DNA of 55,051 nucleotides from JAJFFW01 sp038534195. Lineage in GTDB: Bacteria; Pseudomonadota; Alphaproteobacteria; Caulobacterales; Parvularculaceae. The stretch is from the NCBI GenBank assembly GCA_038534195.1, contig JBCAXE010000022.1, positions 1-55,051 on the forward strand, written 5' to 3'. The notes under the pieces were generated by a model. The model saw only the letters and a program-made list of their open reading frames with translations. It was not told the origin of the DNA and ran no database searches. The position numbers and the translations under genes were made by a program. This document shows, piece by piece, positions 8,052 through 16,093 of this stretch; the first letter of the stretch is position 1; the number at the start of each line of letters is the position of its first letter.

Positions 8052-8124
8052 TCGGCGCCTCCGTGATTTTTGCGTCGCAGCATTTTGTATAATGACAATG
8101 CTGAACCGATTTGCTGTTCAGAAT

Positions 8125-8140
8125 ATTAGGAAACACTAAT
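8125..8140 (-). promoter_or_regulatory. Candidate ArsR-type operator in front of the dsrE-hdr operon
   Basis: This is a perfect palindrome ATTAG-GAAACA-CTAAT (5+6+5). Read on the minus strand it continues CTAATATTC, so TAATAT could be the -10 element and the repressor would cover it. It lies 74-89 bases before the DsrE start, in the only gap between the lip unit and the hdr unit. The same motif is found at 12296, 13582, 18591 and 27644. Confidence 0.65.
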
Positions 8141-8162
8141 TTACGCAAGCGGCTTCGCCACT

Positions 8163-8858
8163 CTAATCGCGCATTAATCCGGTAAGCTGGATCAATCCCG
8201 TCATGATCGGCACCAGCGCGTCTTCAATTTCAGATTGACGTTTAGAGATCTCGTCGAGAGGCGCACTAACATTTTGCGGACTCTCTTCAAACTCCATAAT
8301 GAGATCTTCGATGATGCCGCGCTTGACGCCCGGATGCCCGGAAAATCCAAACATATTATCGCCGATTTGAAATAACGCCGGCGCGCCGTCGGGATCGACC
8401 GCGAGTATCCTCGCAAAAGAGGGCGGAACGGGGCGATCGCGCATATACCGAACCATCGGATATTGCTCGGGTAAAAATCCGTTCAATGCTTCTTTGTCGA
8501 CGCGTTTTGCATCCACCACGTCGAGCGTTAGCGGCGCCTCTTCGCTGCCGCCGTCGGCCGCCAAACACAAAATCTGCGCACCAAGGCCGATGGCGATCAC
8601 CGGCCGGCCCGACATATAGTACGCTCGCGCCAATGCGACTTCTTCTGCGAGCGTCGGCACATCACGCGTCCCCGCCGTCCCCCAGGGGCCGCCGCCAAGC
8701 AGAACCAGACAATCGCCCGCTTCGGCTGCAATGGGGACGCGCCCATCCTCCGTAAAGGGACGAAAATAATTGAACCGAATACGGCGGCCTTCAAAATGGT
8801 CTTCCATCAGGCCTAAATATTCTGCGGACGTATGCTGGATGACCGTCAGCGATTTCAT
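8163..8858 (-). CDS. Class I glutamine-amidotransferase-like protein without nucleophile
   Basis: This 231-residue protein has the triad-type GATase fold: GDCLVLLGGGPWG, then PVIAIGLGAQILCLA, and near the end FGFSGHPGVKRG. In active members the central motif is G-x-C-x-G-x-Q. Here the cysteine position is glycine (AIGLGAQ, G96 counting from a TTG five codons upstream), and the glutamate of the His-x-Glu pair is also lost (SGHPG). Glutaminase activity is therefore unlikely, though C103 is close by. Such a gene is found with lipoate assembly genes of sHdr loci, where its role is unknown to me. I chose ATG 8858, 4 bases after the ligase stop; TTG 8873 is the alternative. Confidence 0.82.
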   Translation of the reverse strand: MKSLTVIQHTSAEYLGLMEDHFEGRRIRFNYFRPFTEDGRVPIAAEAGDCLVLLGGGPWGTAGTRDVPTLAEEVALARAYYMSGRPVIAIGLGAQILCLAADGGSEEAPLTLDVVDAKRVDKEALNGFLPEQYPMVRYMRDRPVPPSFARILAVDPDGAPALFQIGDNMFGFSGHPGVKRGIIEDLIMEFEESPQNVSAPLDEISKRQSEIEDALVPIMTGLIQLTGLMRD

Positions 8859-8862
8859 TGAC

Positions 8863-9927
8863 TTATGCCGCAACGGCGGAACGAATCGCCGCTGAGAAAT
8901 CAGAAGGCGCGACGCTTAATAGACCGACGTCAGCGCCGGCGAAGAAAGCGTCGACGTTTGCGTCAATTTCGTCGATGGGTGTCCGCCGCAACGATGATTC
9001 CAGGTCCAGGATAATGCGTGGCGGCGTTACAAAGAAATCGCCTGTGATCAAGACTTCGCGTAAGCGATCATTCTTCGCCCCTTCGAGACGGATGTGCGCA
9101 GTAACGGCGCCGCCCGCCCCGCGGCAAGAGCCGACTTTCACCGAAGCGTCACGCGATGGATCGTCAATGTCATAAACAAAGTCATCGGTCCCGATTTCTT
9201 CATCAAATATTGCTTGCGCACGCGTCAATTCCGCTTCCGACAATGTGTCCTCGACCGTCTCAATTCCGAGCAGGCTTTCAAACGCCTTTGTCATTGCCAA
9301 CTTTACGTCCGACCAATCGGGCGAGCATCCTAATAATTCCCGCAAGTTTGTGACGCGCTGCGCCGCTGCGCCAAGCGCATGTTTTTCGGTTTTTTCCTGC
9401 GGCACATTCAAGGCGCTGAACATTTTTTCAGGGTTCACGTCGCCCAATACAGTACCCTGAAAGATTAATGTGTCCCCGTCGAAGAACCCGCCAGTCCCGG
9501 AGATTTTTCGCCCCCCGACTTCAATATCGTTCCGCGGCCGATATTGCGCGTGGAGTCCTAGATCGGACAGGCCGGAAGCAACCGCCTTACAAATACGTTC
9601 TGTCACCTCCGACAACGATCCGCCGCCCAGAGAGTGACGATTACAGACAAGCGACCACCCGAGTTGATCTTCATCCATGAAGATGGCGCCGCCGCCCGTG
9701 ATCCGCCGGCCGATTTCAATCTGGTTTTTACGGCAATAATCGACATTAACCTCCTGGCTCACGGCTTGGTGACGACCTACAAGAACCACGGGGGAAAAGC
9801 CGATAAATCGAATAGTGTCGCCGATCTCGCCCGCCTGGTGTGCGTCGATCATCGCCTGATCGAGAGAGATATTCTCTCGCCCGCTCCGCCGGCCGGTATC
9901 AATGATGCGAAACCGAGGCGCCGTCAC
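8863..9927 (-). CDS. sLpl: Lipoate-protein ligase sLpl(AB) for LbpA
   Basis: This 354-residue ligase of the LplA/BPL fold carries the lipoyl-AMP pocket motif RRITGGGAIFMDEDQLGWSL and the later KISGTGGFFDGDTLIFQGT with the catalytic lysine (GGRKISG). About 100 C-terminal residues form the accessory domain that makes it an AB-type enzyme. In sHdr loci the dedicated sLpl attaches lipoate or octanoate to LbpA, which LipS1/LipS2 can then sulfurate. The GTG start at 9927 overlaps the stop of the upstream radical-SAM gene (GTGA), so the two are translationally coupled. Confidence 0.9.
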   Translation of the reverse strand: MTAPRFRIIDTGRRSGRENISLDQAMIDAHQAGEIGDTIRFIGFSPVVLVGRHQAVSQEVNVDYCRKNQIEIGRRITGGGAIFMDEDQLGWSLVCNRHSLGGGSLSEVTERICKAVASGLSDLGLHAQYRPRNDIEVGGRKISGTGGFFDGDTLIFQGTVLGDVNPEKMFSALNVPQEKTEKHALGAAAQRVTNLRELLGCSPDWSDVKLAMTKAFESLLGIETVEDTLSEAELTRAQAIFDEEIGTDDFVYDIDDPSRDASVKVGSCRGAGGAVTAHIRLEGAKNDRLREVLITGDFFVTPPRIILDLESSLRRTPIDEIDANVDAFFAGADVGLLSVAPSDFSAAIRSAVAA

Positions 9928-11222
9928 GCGTCGAGATCCTCGAATTCATCGCCGGGCTCATAGGTCTCGCCTGGTTTTTCCATATCGAGCTGATGCCTGA
10001 TCCGACGCAAATCCGCCGAAGCCGGCTGAAAGGGGTAACTGGCGATATCCGAGGGCGGACTATCGCCGTAGGGCCGGTCGCAGGCGGAAATGTCTTCCGC
10101 AAACTTGCCCGGACACCCGGATGTTCGGAACGCAATACCGGCGTCGATGATGGCGTCAAGCTCGGCCTGCGGCAGTCCGAAATCGACAACCCTGCCGCAT
10201 TCATCGAACTTCATTTGATCGACACGAGCGTCGCAATAGTCAATCAGATACCGGCCGAGCTGCACCCGCCGCCATTGATCCCGGGGCGTCGCCGGCAAAT
10301 GATCCATCAACGATCCTTTTTCCGGATAGAAGCAAAACATATGGCTGTGACCGCCAAGGTCGACGAGCTGTTGTACGAGCGACAATATTTCGAATTCCGT
10401 CTCGCCCATGCCGACAATAATATGCGCGCCGAATTTTTGCGGCCCAAAAATGTCGCGCGCATCCATCAGGATTTCCCAATATTTTTTCCAATTATGCGGG
10501 GATTGCACGCCCTTTCCGCGCGTTCGGTCAAACAATTCCGGCGTCGCCGCATCAAGCGCGACGGTGAAGATGTCAGACCCCATATCCCGAAGGGTTTTCA
10601 CATCATTGCGCGTCATCGTTGTGGGGTTCGATAAAATGGAAATCGGGATGGCGTCCGGATCAACATGATCCGTCCACGTTTTTAACACCGTAATCGTATC
10701 TTGATCAGAATTCGGATGCGTGATCATTGAAATACACATCCGATGAAACGGACTAGCCTCAGCGTCTTCTCCAACCTTCGCGGCGATTTCAGCCATCGGC
10801 ACCGCCGGCCAGTCGACGCGAATAAAGTTTCGGTCCGCATAATCGCGATCCGCCTCGCGATGGCGCGCCAGACCGCAATAAGCGCAGTTGGCGCGGCAAC
10901 CTTCCGGATAGGTCAACAAGAGGTTTAGACACCGCGTGCAGGCGCAGCGATACATGTTGCCGGCCATCAACCCCAAGGTGATCGCCGCCGCCGTCGACAT
11001 TTGCACATAGTCAGGCGACCGCATCTGCGGCGTGAGCACATTATTATTCGGCAAATAAACGCCCTTCGGAGGCACGGCGTTAGCCTTAACGCGGCCGCCG
11101 TTTTTTAACGCGCCCGGAATGGCGTCAGGCGTTCGCGGCGTCATTAAATCAAAAGGATTATAATCTTTGCCGTCAGCGCCTTGGTCGCCCGGGATCGCCG
11201 ATTCGGGTTTGAGACAGGTCAT
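9924..11222 (-). CDS. Radical-SAM lipoyl synthase, one of the LipS1/LipS2 pair
   Basis: This 432-residue radical-SAM protein has the CX3CX2C cluster motif CRANCAYC, preceded closely by CACTRC, which may bind the auxiliary cluster sacrificed for sulfur. Further cysteines near the C-terminus (SGCPGKF, ISACDRPYG) could complete it. LipS1 and LipS2 are paired, LipA-unrelated enzymes that insert the two sulfur atoms of lipoate and occur with LbpA and sLpl in sulfur oxidisers. Context (a second radical-SAM gene 18 bases upstream, the ligase overlapping downstream) makes the assignment strong. I cannot say which member is LipS1 and which LipS2. The start is ATG 11222. Confidence 0.88.
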   Translation of the reverse strand: MTCLKPESAIPGDQGADGKDYNPFDLMTPRTPDAIPGALKNGGRVKANAVPPKGVYLPNNNVLTPQMRSPDYVQMSTAAAITLGLMAGNMYRCACTRCLNLLLTYPEGCRANCAYCGLARHREADRDYADRNFIRVDWPAVPMAEIAAKVGEDAEASPFHRMCISMITHPNSDQDTITVLKTWTDHVDPDAIPISILSNPTTMTRNDVKTLRDMGSDIFTVALDAATPELFDRTRGKGVQSPHNWKKYWEILMDARDIFGPQKFGAHIIVGMGETEFEILSLVQQLVDLGGHSHMFCFYPEKGSLMDHLPATPRDQWRRVQLGRYLIDYCDARVDQMKFDECGRVVDFGLPQAELDAIIDAGIAFRTSGCPGKFAEDISACDRPYGDSPPSDIASYPFQPASADLRRIRHQLDMEKPGETYEPGDEFEDLDA

Positions 11223-11240
11223 CTTATATCACTTTCCACA

Positions 11241-12284
11241 TTATGCTGCGCAACCGCTCCGCACCCGGTTCAGCGGCGCCGCCCCGAGCTTCACCGAGCA
11301 GCACGCATGTTCTTGCGTAAATGGCCGGCCAATCGCGCGAACGGTTTGGAGCGCGCCGTCGGCGGGGAACGCGATGCCGTCAAGTCCGGCCATGACAGCA
11401 TAGGCGTCCGTGACGCGTTTGTGTAAGCCCGGCGGTCTGGCGCATCCCAGAAGAACGCTCTTATCTTCCAGACGTCGGCGCGCCTCCAGGAAAATACGCC
11501 CCACATCTGATGTCGTCGGCGTTTGAAATGTCCCCGGCTTTGCATAAAACGGCATGATCACCACGAGAACGAGCGCCTGAACAGGATAACGGCTAATGAT
11601 ATCGAGCGCGTTTTCTTCTCCCAATAACCGGCCGTAATGAAGACCGATGACGATGTGCGGAGAAATATTCATGGTCGTGGCGGTGAGCGCTGCGAGCGTC
11701 GCTTCAAAATCATCAACGGGCCGATCAAGATGATAGACGTCTCGGATCGTTTTTTCTGCGCCGATAACATCCATCATTGCGGTGTCGACGCCAGCGGCTT
11801 CCATTCTTCTCGCGCCGGCCTCGTCGGTCAGCGCTGTGTGGATGGCGATTTGCAGATGCGGGAAATCCGACTTTAAGTTTTCGATCACTGGATAATAGCG
11901 TTCGTACCGAATTTCATTTTGCTTGTTCGAGCCGCCCGATAACAAAAATCCCTGCAAATCTTGAAGCGCCACCATATCGCGGACGCGCTGATCGAGCATC
12001 TCAGGATTGGTCGCCGGGATCATGGGTTCCAAGATCTTGGCCTGGCAGTGATCGCACATGAGCGCGCAGCCGCCAGCCGTAATCGAAAAGGCGGGGAATG
12101 AATTCTTTCCGCATCCCTTGAGCTCGCTCGACTCGTATTCTTTAAAGGTTGGCGTCGAAAAACGAATGGAACGCTCAAGCGCATGCGCTGCGCGCGCTTC
12201 CATTTGATCGACGAGCGCTTCGTCGAATACGACGTCTTCAAATTCTTCTATCTGCGATAATTCCTGGCGCCAGCTCACGTGCAA
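11241..12284 (-). CDS. Radical-SAM lipoyl synthase, other member of the LipS1/LipS2 pair
   Basis: This 347-residue radical-SAM protein has the motif CALMCDHC (CX3CX2C), an earlier KGCGKNSF, and C-terminal cysteines (LLGCARPPG, HACCSVKLG) that could hold an auxiliary Fe-S cluster. FLLSGGSNKQ is the usual SAM-contact GGE-like region. It is the first gene of the lip-ligase unit and would work jointly with the next gene on octanoyl-LbpA. The likely start is TTG 12284 with only a poor ribosome site (TTGAGA). A GTG two codons later is an alternative. A perfect ATTAG-N6-CTAAT palindrome lies directly upstream. Confidence 0.87.
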   Translation of the reverse strand: MHVSWRQELSQIEEFEDVVFDEALVDQMEARAAHALERSIRFSTPTFKEYESSELKGCGKNSFPAFSITAGGCALMCDHCQAKILEPMIPATNPEMLDQRVRDMVALQDLQGFLLSGGSNKQNEIRYERYYPVIENLKSDFPHLQIAIHTALTDEAGARRMEAAGVDTAMMDVIGAEKTIRDVYHLDRPVDDFEATLAALTATTMNISPHIVIGLHYGRLLGEENALDIISRYPVQALVLVVIMPFYAKPGTFQTPTTSDVGRIFLEARRRLEDKSVLLGCARPPGLHKRVTDAYAVMAGLDGIAFPADGALQTVRAIGRPFTQEHACCSVKLGAAPLNRVRSGCAA

Positions 12285-12295
12285 GGTCTCAATAT

Positions 12296-12311
12296 ATTAG
12301 CAAGAACTAAT
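12296..12311 (-). promoter_or_regulatory. Candidate ArsR-type operator in front of the lipS-sLpl unit
   Basis: This is a perfect palindrome ATTAG-CAAGAA-CTAAT. On the minus strand it reads on as CTAATATAT, so TAATAT may be the -10 box. It ends only 11 bases before the proposed TTG start, implying a short leader. It shows that the lip unit has its own promoter although it lies in line with the deacetylase-family gene. Confidence 0.65.
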
Positions 12312-12359
12312 GTAACTATGGCAGCCTCGGCCGTTCGGCGCAACATTGATGCGCGCTCT

Positions 12360-13514
12360 TTACGCGAAGTCTTCCATTAAACGCGATTGCGCATGCGCAA
12401 CTGCTTTTACGCTTTGCCGAACATGCCCTTCATTGACGTCATCTTCGAGCGATTCCATCCAGCGCGGATTGAAGTCATCCTCATCGACGAGATCGCATTC
12501 GAACGTTTGGAAAAGATCGCGCACTGATTGCGGCAGTCGCTGCGGCGCATCATGGCGATCCAATCTCCCCCATAAACCCGCCCATGCGCGCGCCGTGGTC
12601 CAGGGATTATAGCCGCCGCCGCCAAGGACCAGACTATGGGGCGCCATTGCGACAACGGCTTCGACGGCGTCCCACAAAGCGCGGTTGCTTAACTGAAGTC
12701 CCGATAAAGGATCGTCCGCCAATGCGTCGGCGCCGCACGTAATGACGATTGCTTCCGGAGAAAATCGGTCAAGATAGGGCAGCACGCATTCATTAAGCAA
12801 AAAGGCCAGCTCTGAGTCATTGAATTGCGCCGGCGCCGGCAAATTCATGGCGTTGGGCGGCGAGTCCTCCAGCGCACGGCCCGTATGGGGCCAACGGTTT
12901 TCCTCATGAATTGAAACGAGACGAATATCCGGTTCACCGCTGAACGCTTCCTCGACACCGTCGCCGTGATGGGCGTCGAAATCTACGTAAGCGACGCGTC
13001 GCAGCCCACGTTCAAAATATCGCAAAATCGCAAAGACCGGGTCATTGAAATAGCAAAAGCCGCTGGCTCTGTTTTTCTTCCCATGATGGGTGCCGCCGCC
13101 CGGATGAAAGCTGACGCCGTTCGCCAATGACAAATCGGCGCCGAGAATGGAGCCGCCGACAGTCGTAGCGGCGCGGGAAAATACGCCTTTGAACAAGGGA
13201 TTTTCCATCGTGCCGAAATTGTAGGTTTCGCGTTCGGCGATGCTGGCGACGCCCGCTTTATCAGCGCGCAGAAGGTTTTCCAGATAATCCCGACTGTGAA
13301 ATTTCGACAGCGTTTCGATGTCAGCGGGCGCACATTCGCGGTAGTTCTTGTGATCAATCCATCCTAGCGCCCGACAAATTGTTTCGACCGCGCTAATACG
13401 AGAAATCGCTAATGGATGCAGACCTGAAAACCCTGATTCGCGATAAAGGCTCGAACTGATAAACAACGCTTGCTCAACCTCGTTGGCGTCGACGCCGACG
13501 CGAATATGCTGCAA
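12360..13514 (-). CDS. Histone-deacetylase/AcuC-family amide hydrolase
   Basis: This 384-residue zinc hydrolase has the class features intact: GGGTHHGKKNRASGFCYFND with the histidine pair, YVDFDAHHGDGVEEAF with two zinc ligands (Asp and His), ITCGADALADDPLSG with the third (Asp), and LVLGGGGYN with the catalytic tyrosine. Bacterial members remove acyl groups from lysines or from small acyl-amines. Its place directly upstream of the lipoate genes and facing dsrE2 suggests control of a lysine acylation in this pathway, perhaps on LbpA K71, but nothing in the sequence proves the substrate. The only usable start near the N-terminus is TTG 13514. It shares a divergent promoter region with dsrE2. 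Confidence 0.85.
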   Translation of the reverse strand: MQHIRVGVDANEVEQALFISSSLYRESGFSGLHPLAISRISAVETICRALGWIDHKNYRECAPADIETLSKFHSRDYLENLLRADKAGVASIAERETYNFGTMENPLFKGVFSRAATTVGGSILGADLSLANGVSFHPGGGTHHGKKNRASGFCYFNDPVFAILRYFERGLRRVAYVDFDAHHGDGVEEAFSGEPDIRLVSIHEENRWPHTGRALEDSPPNAMNLPAPAQFNDSELAFLLNECVLPYLDRFSPEAIVITCGADALADDPLSGLQLSNRALWDAVEAVVAMAPHSLVLGGGGYNPWTTARAWAGLWGRLDRHDAPQRLPQSVRDLFQTFECDLVDEDDFNPRWMESLEDDVNEGHVRQSVKAVAHAQSRLMEDFA

Positions 13515-13581
13515 CGCAATACGCCTGTGGGCCTTGGTTATTGTTGTTGACTAATCTCATGATAAGTTGCACTTTTGCTAA

Positions 13582-13597
13582 TTAAGTACATTCTAAT
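13582..13597. promoter_or_regulatory. Candidate ArsR-type operator between the deacetylase gene and dsrE2
   Basis: On the minus strand this reads ATTAG-AATGTA-CTTAA, a 5+6+5 near-palindrome with two mismatches in the second arm. Extra CTAAT half-sites lie at 13551, 13578 and 13601, the last 8 bases after the main one. The cluster sits in the 160-base divergent region and could control both directions. Confidence 0.5.
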
Positions 13598-13674
13598 ACG
13601 CTAATGCCGCAATTATTGGAAGATTGCAGGACGTAACAATTGAAAAATCCTATTGCGGCGAATTAGGAGGACAT

Positions 13675-14205
13675 ATGGCTGACGGTACTCCCCTGACGGA
13701 GGAAGCGATGCAATCGTCACTGAATAATTCCAAGAATATGACGATCATTGCGACCAAGGGCACACTCGATTGGGCCTACCCCCCCTTCATTCTCGGGACG
13801 ACAGCGGCTGCGATGGACGTTGATGTCACCATGTTCTTTACTTTTTATGGGTTGGGCCTCTTGAAAAAGGATCTCAACCTCGAGATCGGCACCGTGGGCA
13901 ATCCGGGCATGAAAATGCCGATGATGGGTATGCATATGGGCATGCCGAATCTTGTGGGCATGATCCCAGGCGTCACCGCCGGCGCGACAGCCATGATGAA
14001 AAATATGATGAAGAAGAAGGGCGTCGCGTCGATTGAAGAGCTTCGTGAAGCGGCGGTTGAATCAGATGTTCGGCTTATCGCCTGCCAGATGACCATGGAC
14101 CTGTTCGAATACACGACGGACGACATGATCGACGGCATTGAAATCGGCGGCGCGGCCACATGGATGGAATCCGCCACTCAGTCGGACATCAACCTGTATA
14201 TCTGA
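13675..14205 (+). CDS. dsrE2: DsrE2-type (DsrE/DsrF/DrsH-like) protein
   Basis: This 176-residue member of the DsrE superfamily starts at ATG 13675, chosen because AGGAGG ends 4 bases before it; the frame itself runs further upstream. The fold begins MTIIATKGTLDWAYPPFILG. A methionine-rich, glycine-rich hydrophobic stretch follows (KMPMMGMHMGMPNLVGMIPG), typical of DsrE2 and suggestive of membrane contact. The one conserved cysteine is in RLIACQMTMDLF. DsrE2 is usually paired with TusA, as here, and is thought to receive or pass sulfane sulfur at the membrane. The reading of the Met-rich stretch is inference. Confidence 0.88.
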   Translation: MADGTPLTEEAMQSSLNNSKNMTIIATKGTLDWAYPPFILGTTAAAMDVDVTMFFTFYGLGLLKKDLNLEIGTVGNPGMKMPMMGMHMGMPNLVGMIPGVTAGATAMMKNMMKKKGVASIEELREAAVESDVRLIACQMTMDLFEYTTDDMIDGIEIGGAATWMESATQSDINLYI

Positions 14206-14242
14206 TCGACTGCACCAACATTGAATATGGAGACGTTTATTT

Positions 14243-14470
14243 ATGGCTGACGAAGTCTTGGATGCAAAAGGTCTGAATTGCCCGCTGCCCATATTGAAAG
14301 CCAAGAAGTCACTCAAAGGGATGTCCACGGGCGCGACGCTCGAAATCTTCGCCACCGATCCCGGATCAGTGAAAGACTTCGAAGCGTTTTGCCGGACCAC
14401 CGGAAACGAATTGATGGAGTCTGAGGAAGACGGCGAGATCTTCAGATTTGTTATAAAAAAAGCGGCATAG
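14243..14470 (+). CDS. tusA: Sulfur carrier protein TusA
   Basis: This 75-residue protein has the TusA signature LDAKGLNCPLPILKAKK. C13 is the persulfide-carrying cysteine in the CPxP motif, and a second cysteine is in FEAFCRTTG. TusA is the central cytoplasmic sulfane-sulfur carrier, passing sulfur between DsrE proteins, rhodaneses and the sHdr system. It lies 37 bases after dsrE2 and its stop codon is part of a terminator stem, so dsrE2-tusA is a closed two-gene unit. Confidence 0.95.
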   Translation: MADEVLDAKGLNCPLPILKAKKSLKGMSTGATLEIFATDPGSVKDFEAFCRTTGNELMESEEDGEIFRFVIKKAA

Positions 14471-14489
14471 TTTCTATGCCGTTTTTTTT
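14463..14489 (+). terminator. Rho-independent terminator overlapping the tusA stop codon
   Basis: CGGCATAG (14463-14470) pairs perfectly with CTATGCCG (14474-14481) around TTT and is followed by eight T residues. The TAG stop of tusA forms the end of the left arm. An A-rich run just before the hairpin means it could also act on the opposite strand. Confidence 0.88.
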
Positions 14490-14557
14490 GTGACGCTCGA
14501 TAGGGGAATTCGAGACGCAATCTCGCTGCAATAAAGGGAAAAAGGGAGGGTCACAAA

Positions 14558-15847
14558 GTGCGTACCCGTGACATTAAGAAAGCGGCGTCAGCCATTGCGC
14601 TCAGCGTAGGACTGACGTCAACAACGAGCGCTTTTGCGACGGATGGATATTTTCAACATGGTTTCGGCGCCCGCAACAAGGCGATGGCCGGGGCGGGCAT
14701 AGCGGACGGCCGTGACGCCACAATCCTGGCGATTAATCCGGCGGGACTTGTCGGCCTGGACAGCAATCTTACCGCTTCACTTTCATTCTTCGTCCCGGAT
14801 CGCGGCTTCGTCGGGTCGGGGCCTGGCGGTTTCGTTCCCGCCGGCGATAATCGCGGCAACGACACTGAGCTTTTTGGAATTCCTAACATCACCTACAGCA
14901 CGCCCATTGGCCCCAATACGGCATTCGGGATTTCGCTGCACGGCAATGGCGGACTAAATACGGATTTTGAAGAAGCAGCCAATCCAGCTTGCACGATGAT
15001 GATGTCGCCATCGCAAGGGGTATTTTGTGGCGGTTCGACCGGGGTGAATTTGAACCAGGCCTTTATCGCTGTGGGCGTCGCTCATGATTTCGGTGGGTTT
15101 AGCCTTGGCGTTTCTCCGATTTTTGCAATTCAACAGTTTGAAGGAAAGGGCCTCGGCGCTTTCGCGGGCGTTTCGTCCGATCCAGCCAATCTGACGAATA
15201 ATGAAACGGACACGTCCGTCGGCGGCGGTGTCCGTATTGGCATACAATCAGAATTATCCCCTCGATTGCGCGTCGCGGCGTCTTATCAAACAAAGATTTG
15301 GATGAGCCGTTTTGAAGACTATGCGGGCCTCTTCGCTGATGGCGGCGACTTTGATATTCCGCAAAATATTCAAGCCGGTGTCGCGTTCGACTTGACCCCG
15401 CAACTAACGCTCGCGTTTGACTATCGCTGGATTAATTATCAAGGCGTCAACGCCGTTGGAAACGCCACGACCGTCATGCTGCCTTTCGGCTCTCCTGACG
15501 GCCCAGGATTTGGTTGGGACGACGTCCACGCTTTCAAATTGGGCGGCGAATATCGCACGGCGGGCGGCGCGGCGTTTCGCGCCGGCTATGCGCGCAATAC
15601 GAACCCGATCGGGCCCGAAGATGTGACGCTGAACATTTTGGCGCCCGGCACGATCCAGGACCACATCACAGCAGGGTTCGAATTACCGTTCGGCCCCAGG
15701 AACAGCCTCGAAGCAAGTTTCCTTTATGCGCCGGAGTCAACGGTTTCAGGAATCGAAGTGACGCCATTCGGCCCCAATCCAAACAGGACGATAGAGATCG
15801 GATTGAGCGAACTTGAATTCACGGTCGGTTGGAAATTTAAGTTTTAA
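14558..15847 (+). CDS. FadL/OmpP1/TodX-family outer-membrane hydrophobic-compound channel
   Basis: This 429-residue beta-barrel has a signal peptide ending ...TSAFA and the FadL hallmark directly after it: TDGYFQHGFGARNKAMAGAG followed by INPAGL. Family members let hydrophobic molecules cross the outer membrane by lateral diffusion. The protein ends in an aromatic strand, FTVGWKFKF, as outer-membrane barrels do. The start is GTG 14558 with GGGAGGG about 6 bases before it. Encoded right after dsrE2-tusA inside a sulfur-oxidation locus, it may admit elemental sulfur or polysulfide, but fatty acids or aromatics remain possible. It is separated from tusA by a terminator, so it must have its own promoter in the 68-base gap. 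Confidence 0.85.
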   Translation: MRTRDIKKAASAIALSVGLTSTTSAFATDGYFQHGFGARNKAMAGAGIADGRDATILAINPAGLVGLDSNLTASLSFFVPDRGFVGSGPGGFVPAGDNRGNDTELFGIPNITYSTPIGPNTAFGISLHGNGGLNTDFEEAANPACTMMMSPSQGVFCGGSTGVNLNQAFIAVGVAHDFGGFSLGVSPIFAIQQFEGKGLGAFAGVSSDPANLTNNETDTSVGGGVRIGIQSELSPRLRVAASYQTKIWMSRFEDYAGLFADGGDFDIPQNIQAGVAFDLTPQLTLAFDYRWINYQGVNAVGNATTVMLPFGSPDGPGFGWDDVHAFKLGGEYRTAGGAAFRAGYARNTNPIGPEDVTLNILAPGTIQDHITAGFELPFGPRNSLEASFLYAPESTVSGIEVTPFGPNPNRTIEIGLSELEFTVGWKFKF

Positions 15848-15877
15848 GATCGCATTATCGCATATGACCGTAAAAGC

Positions 15878-15910
15878 AACGCCTGCCGCAATTAGTCCGT
15901 GGCGGGCGTT
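15878..15910 (+). terminator. Hairpin terminator after the FadL-type gene
   Basis: AACGCCTGCCGC (15878-15889) pairs with GTGGCGGGCGTT (15899-15910) with two G-T pairs and a 9-base loop. The T tract after it is poor (GTTGTTCT), so termination may be partial. Confidence 0.6.
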
Positions 15911-16093
15911 GTTCTAGATGGCGCGGCGTCGTGCGTCGGCCGCATTCGCAGATCGCCATACGCCAACTTGATACAGGCCAATTGCATTTATGACGCCTGT
16001 TGCGTTAAGTGCGTCCCGCAAGCATCAAAGTTTTTCTTTGGTCATCGTTTCTAACACGAAGCACCACCGCCTATGCCGGTATGGAATTGTTGA

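Noticed and set aside
11241..12284. Classical lipoyl synthase LipA or biotin synthase BioB
   Set aside because: The LipA N-terminal CX4CX5C motif and C-terminal RSSY are not seen, and two different radical-SAM genes occur in tandem with sLpl, which is the LipS1/LipS2 arrangement.
13551..13555. Extra CTAAT near the deacetylase-family start as a second full operator
   Set aside because: The partner arm at the required distance reads ATTGT, which matches poorly; it is kept only as a half-site comment.
15891..15895. ATTAG in the gap after the FadL-type gene as another operator arm
   Set aside because: It is the loop of a hairpin terminator, and no CTAAT lies at the right distance.
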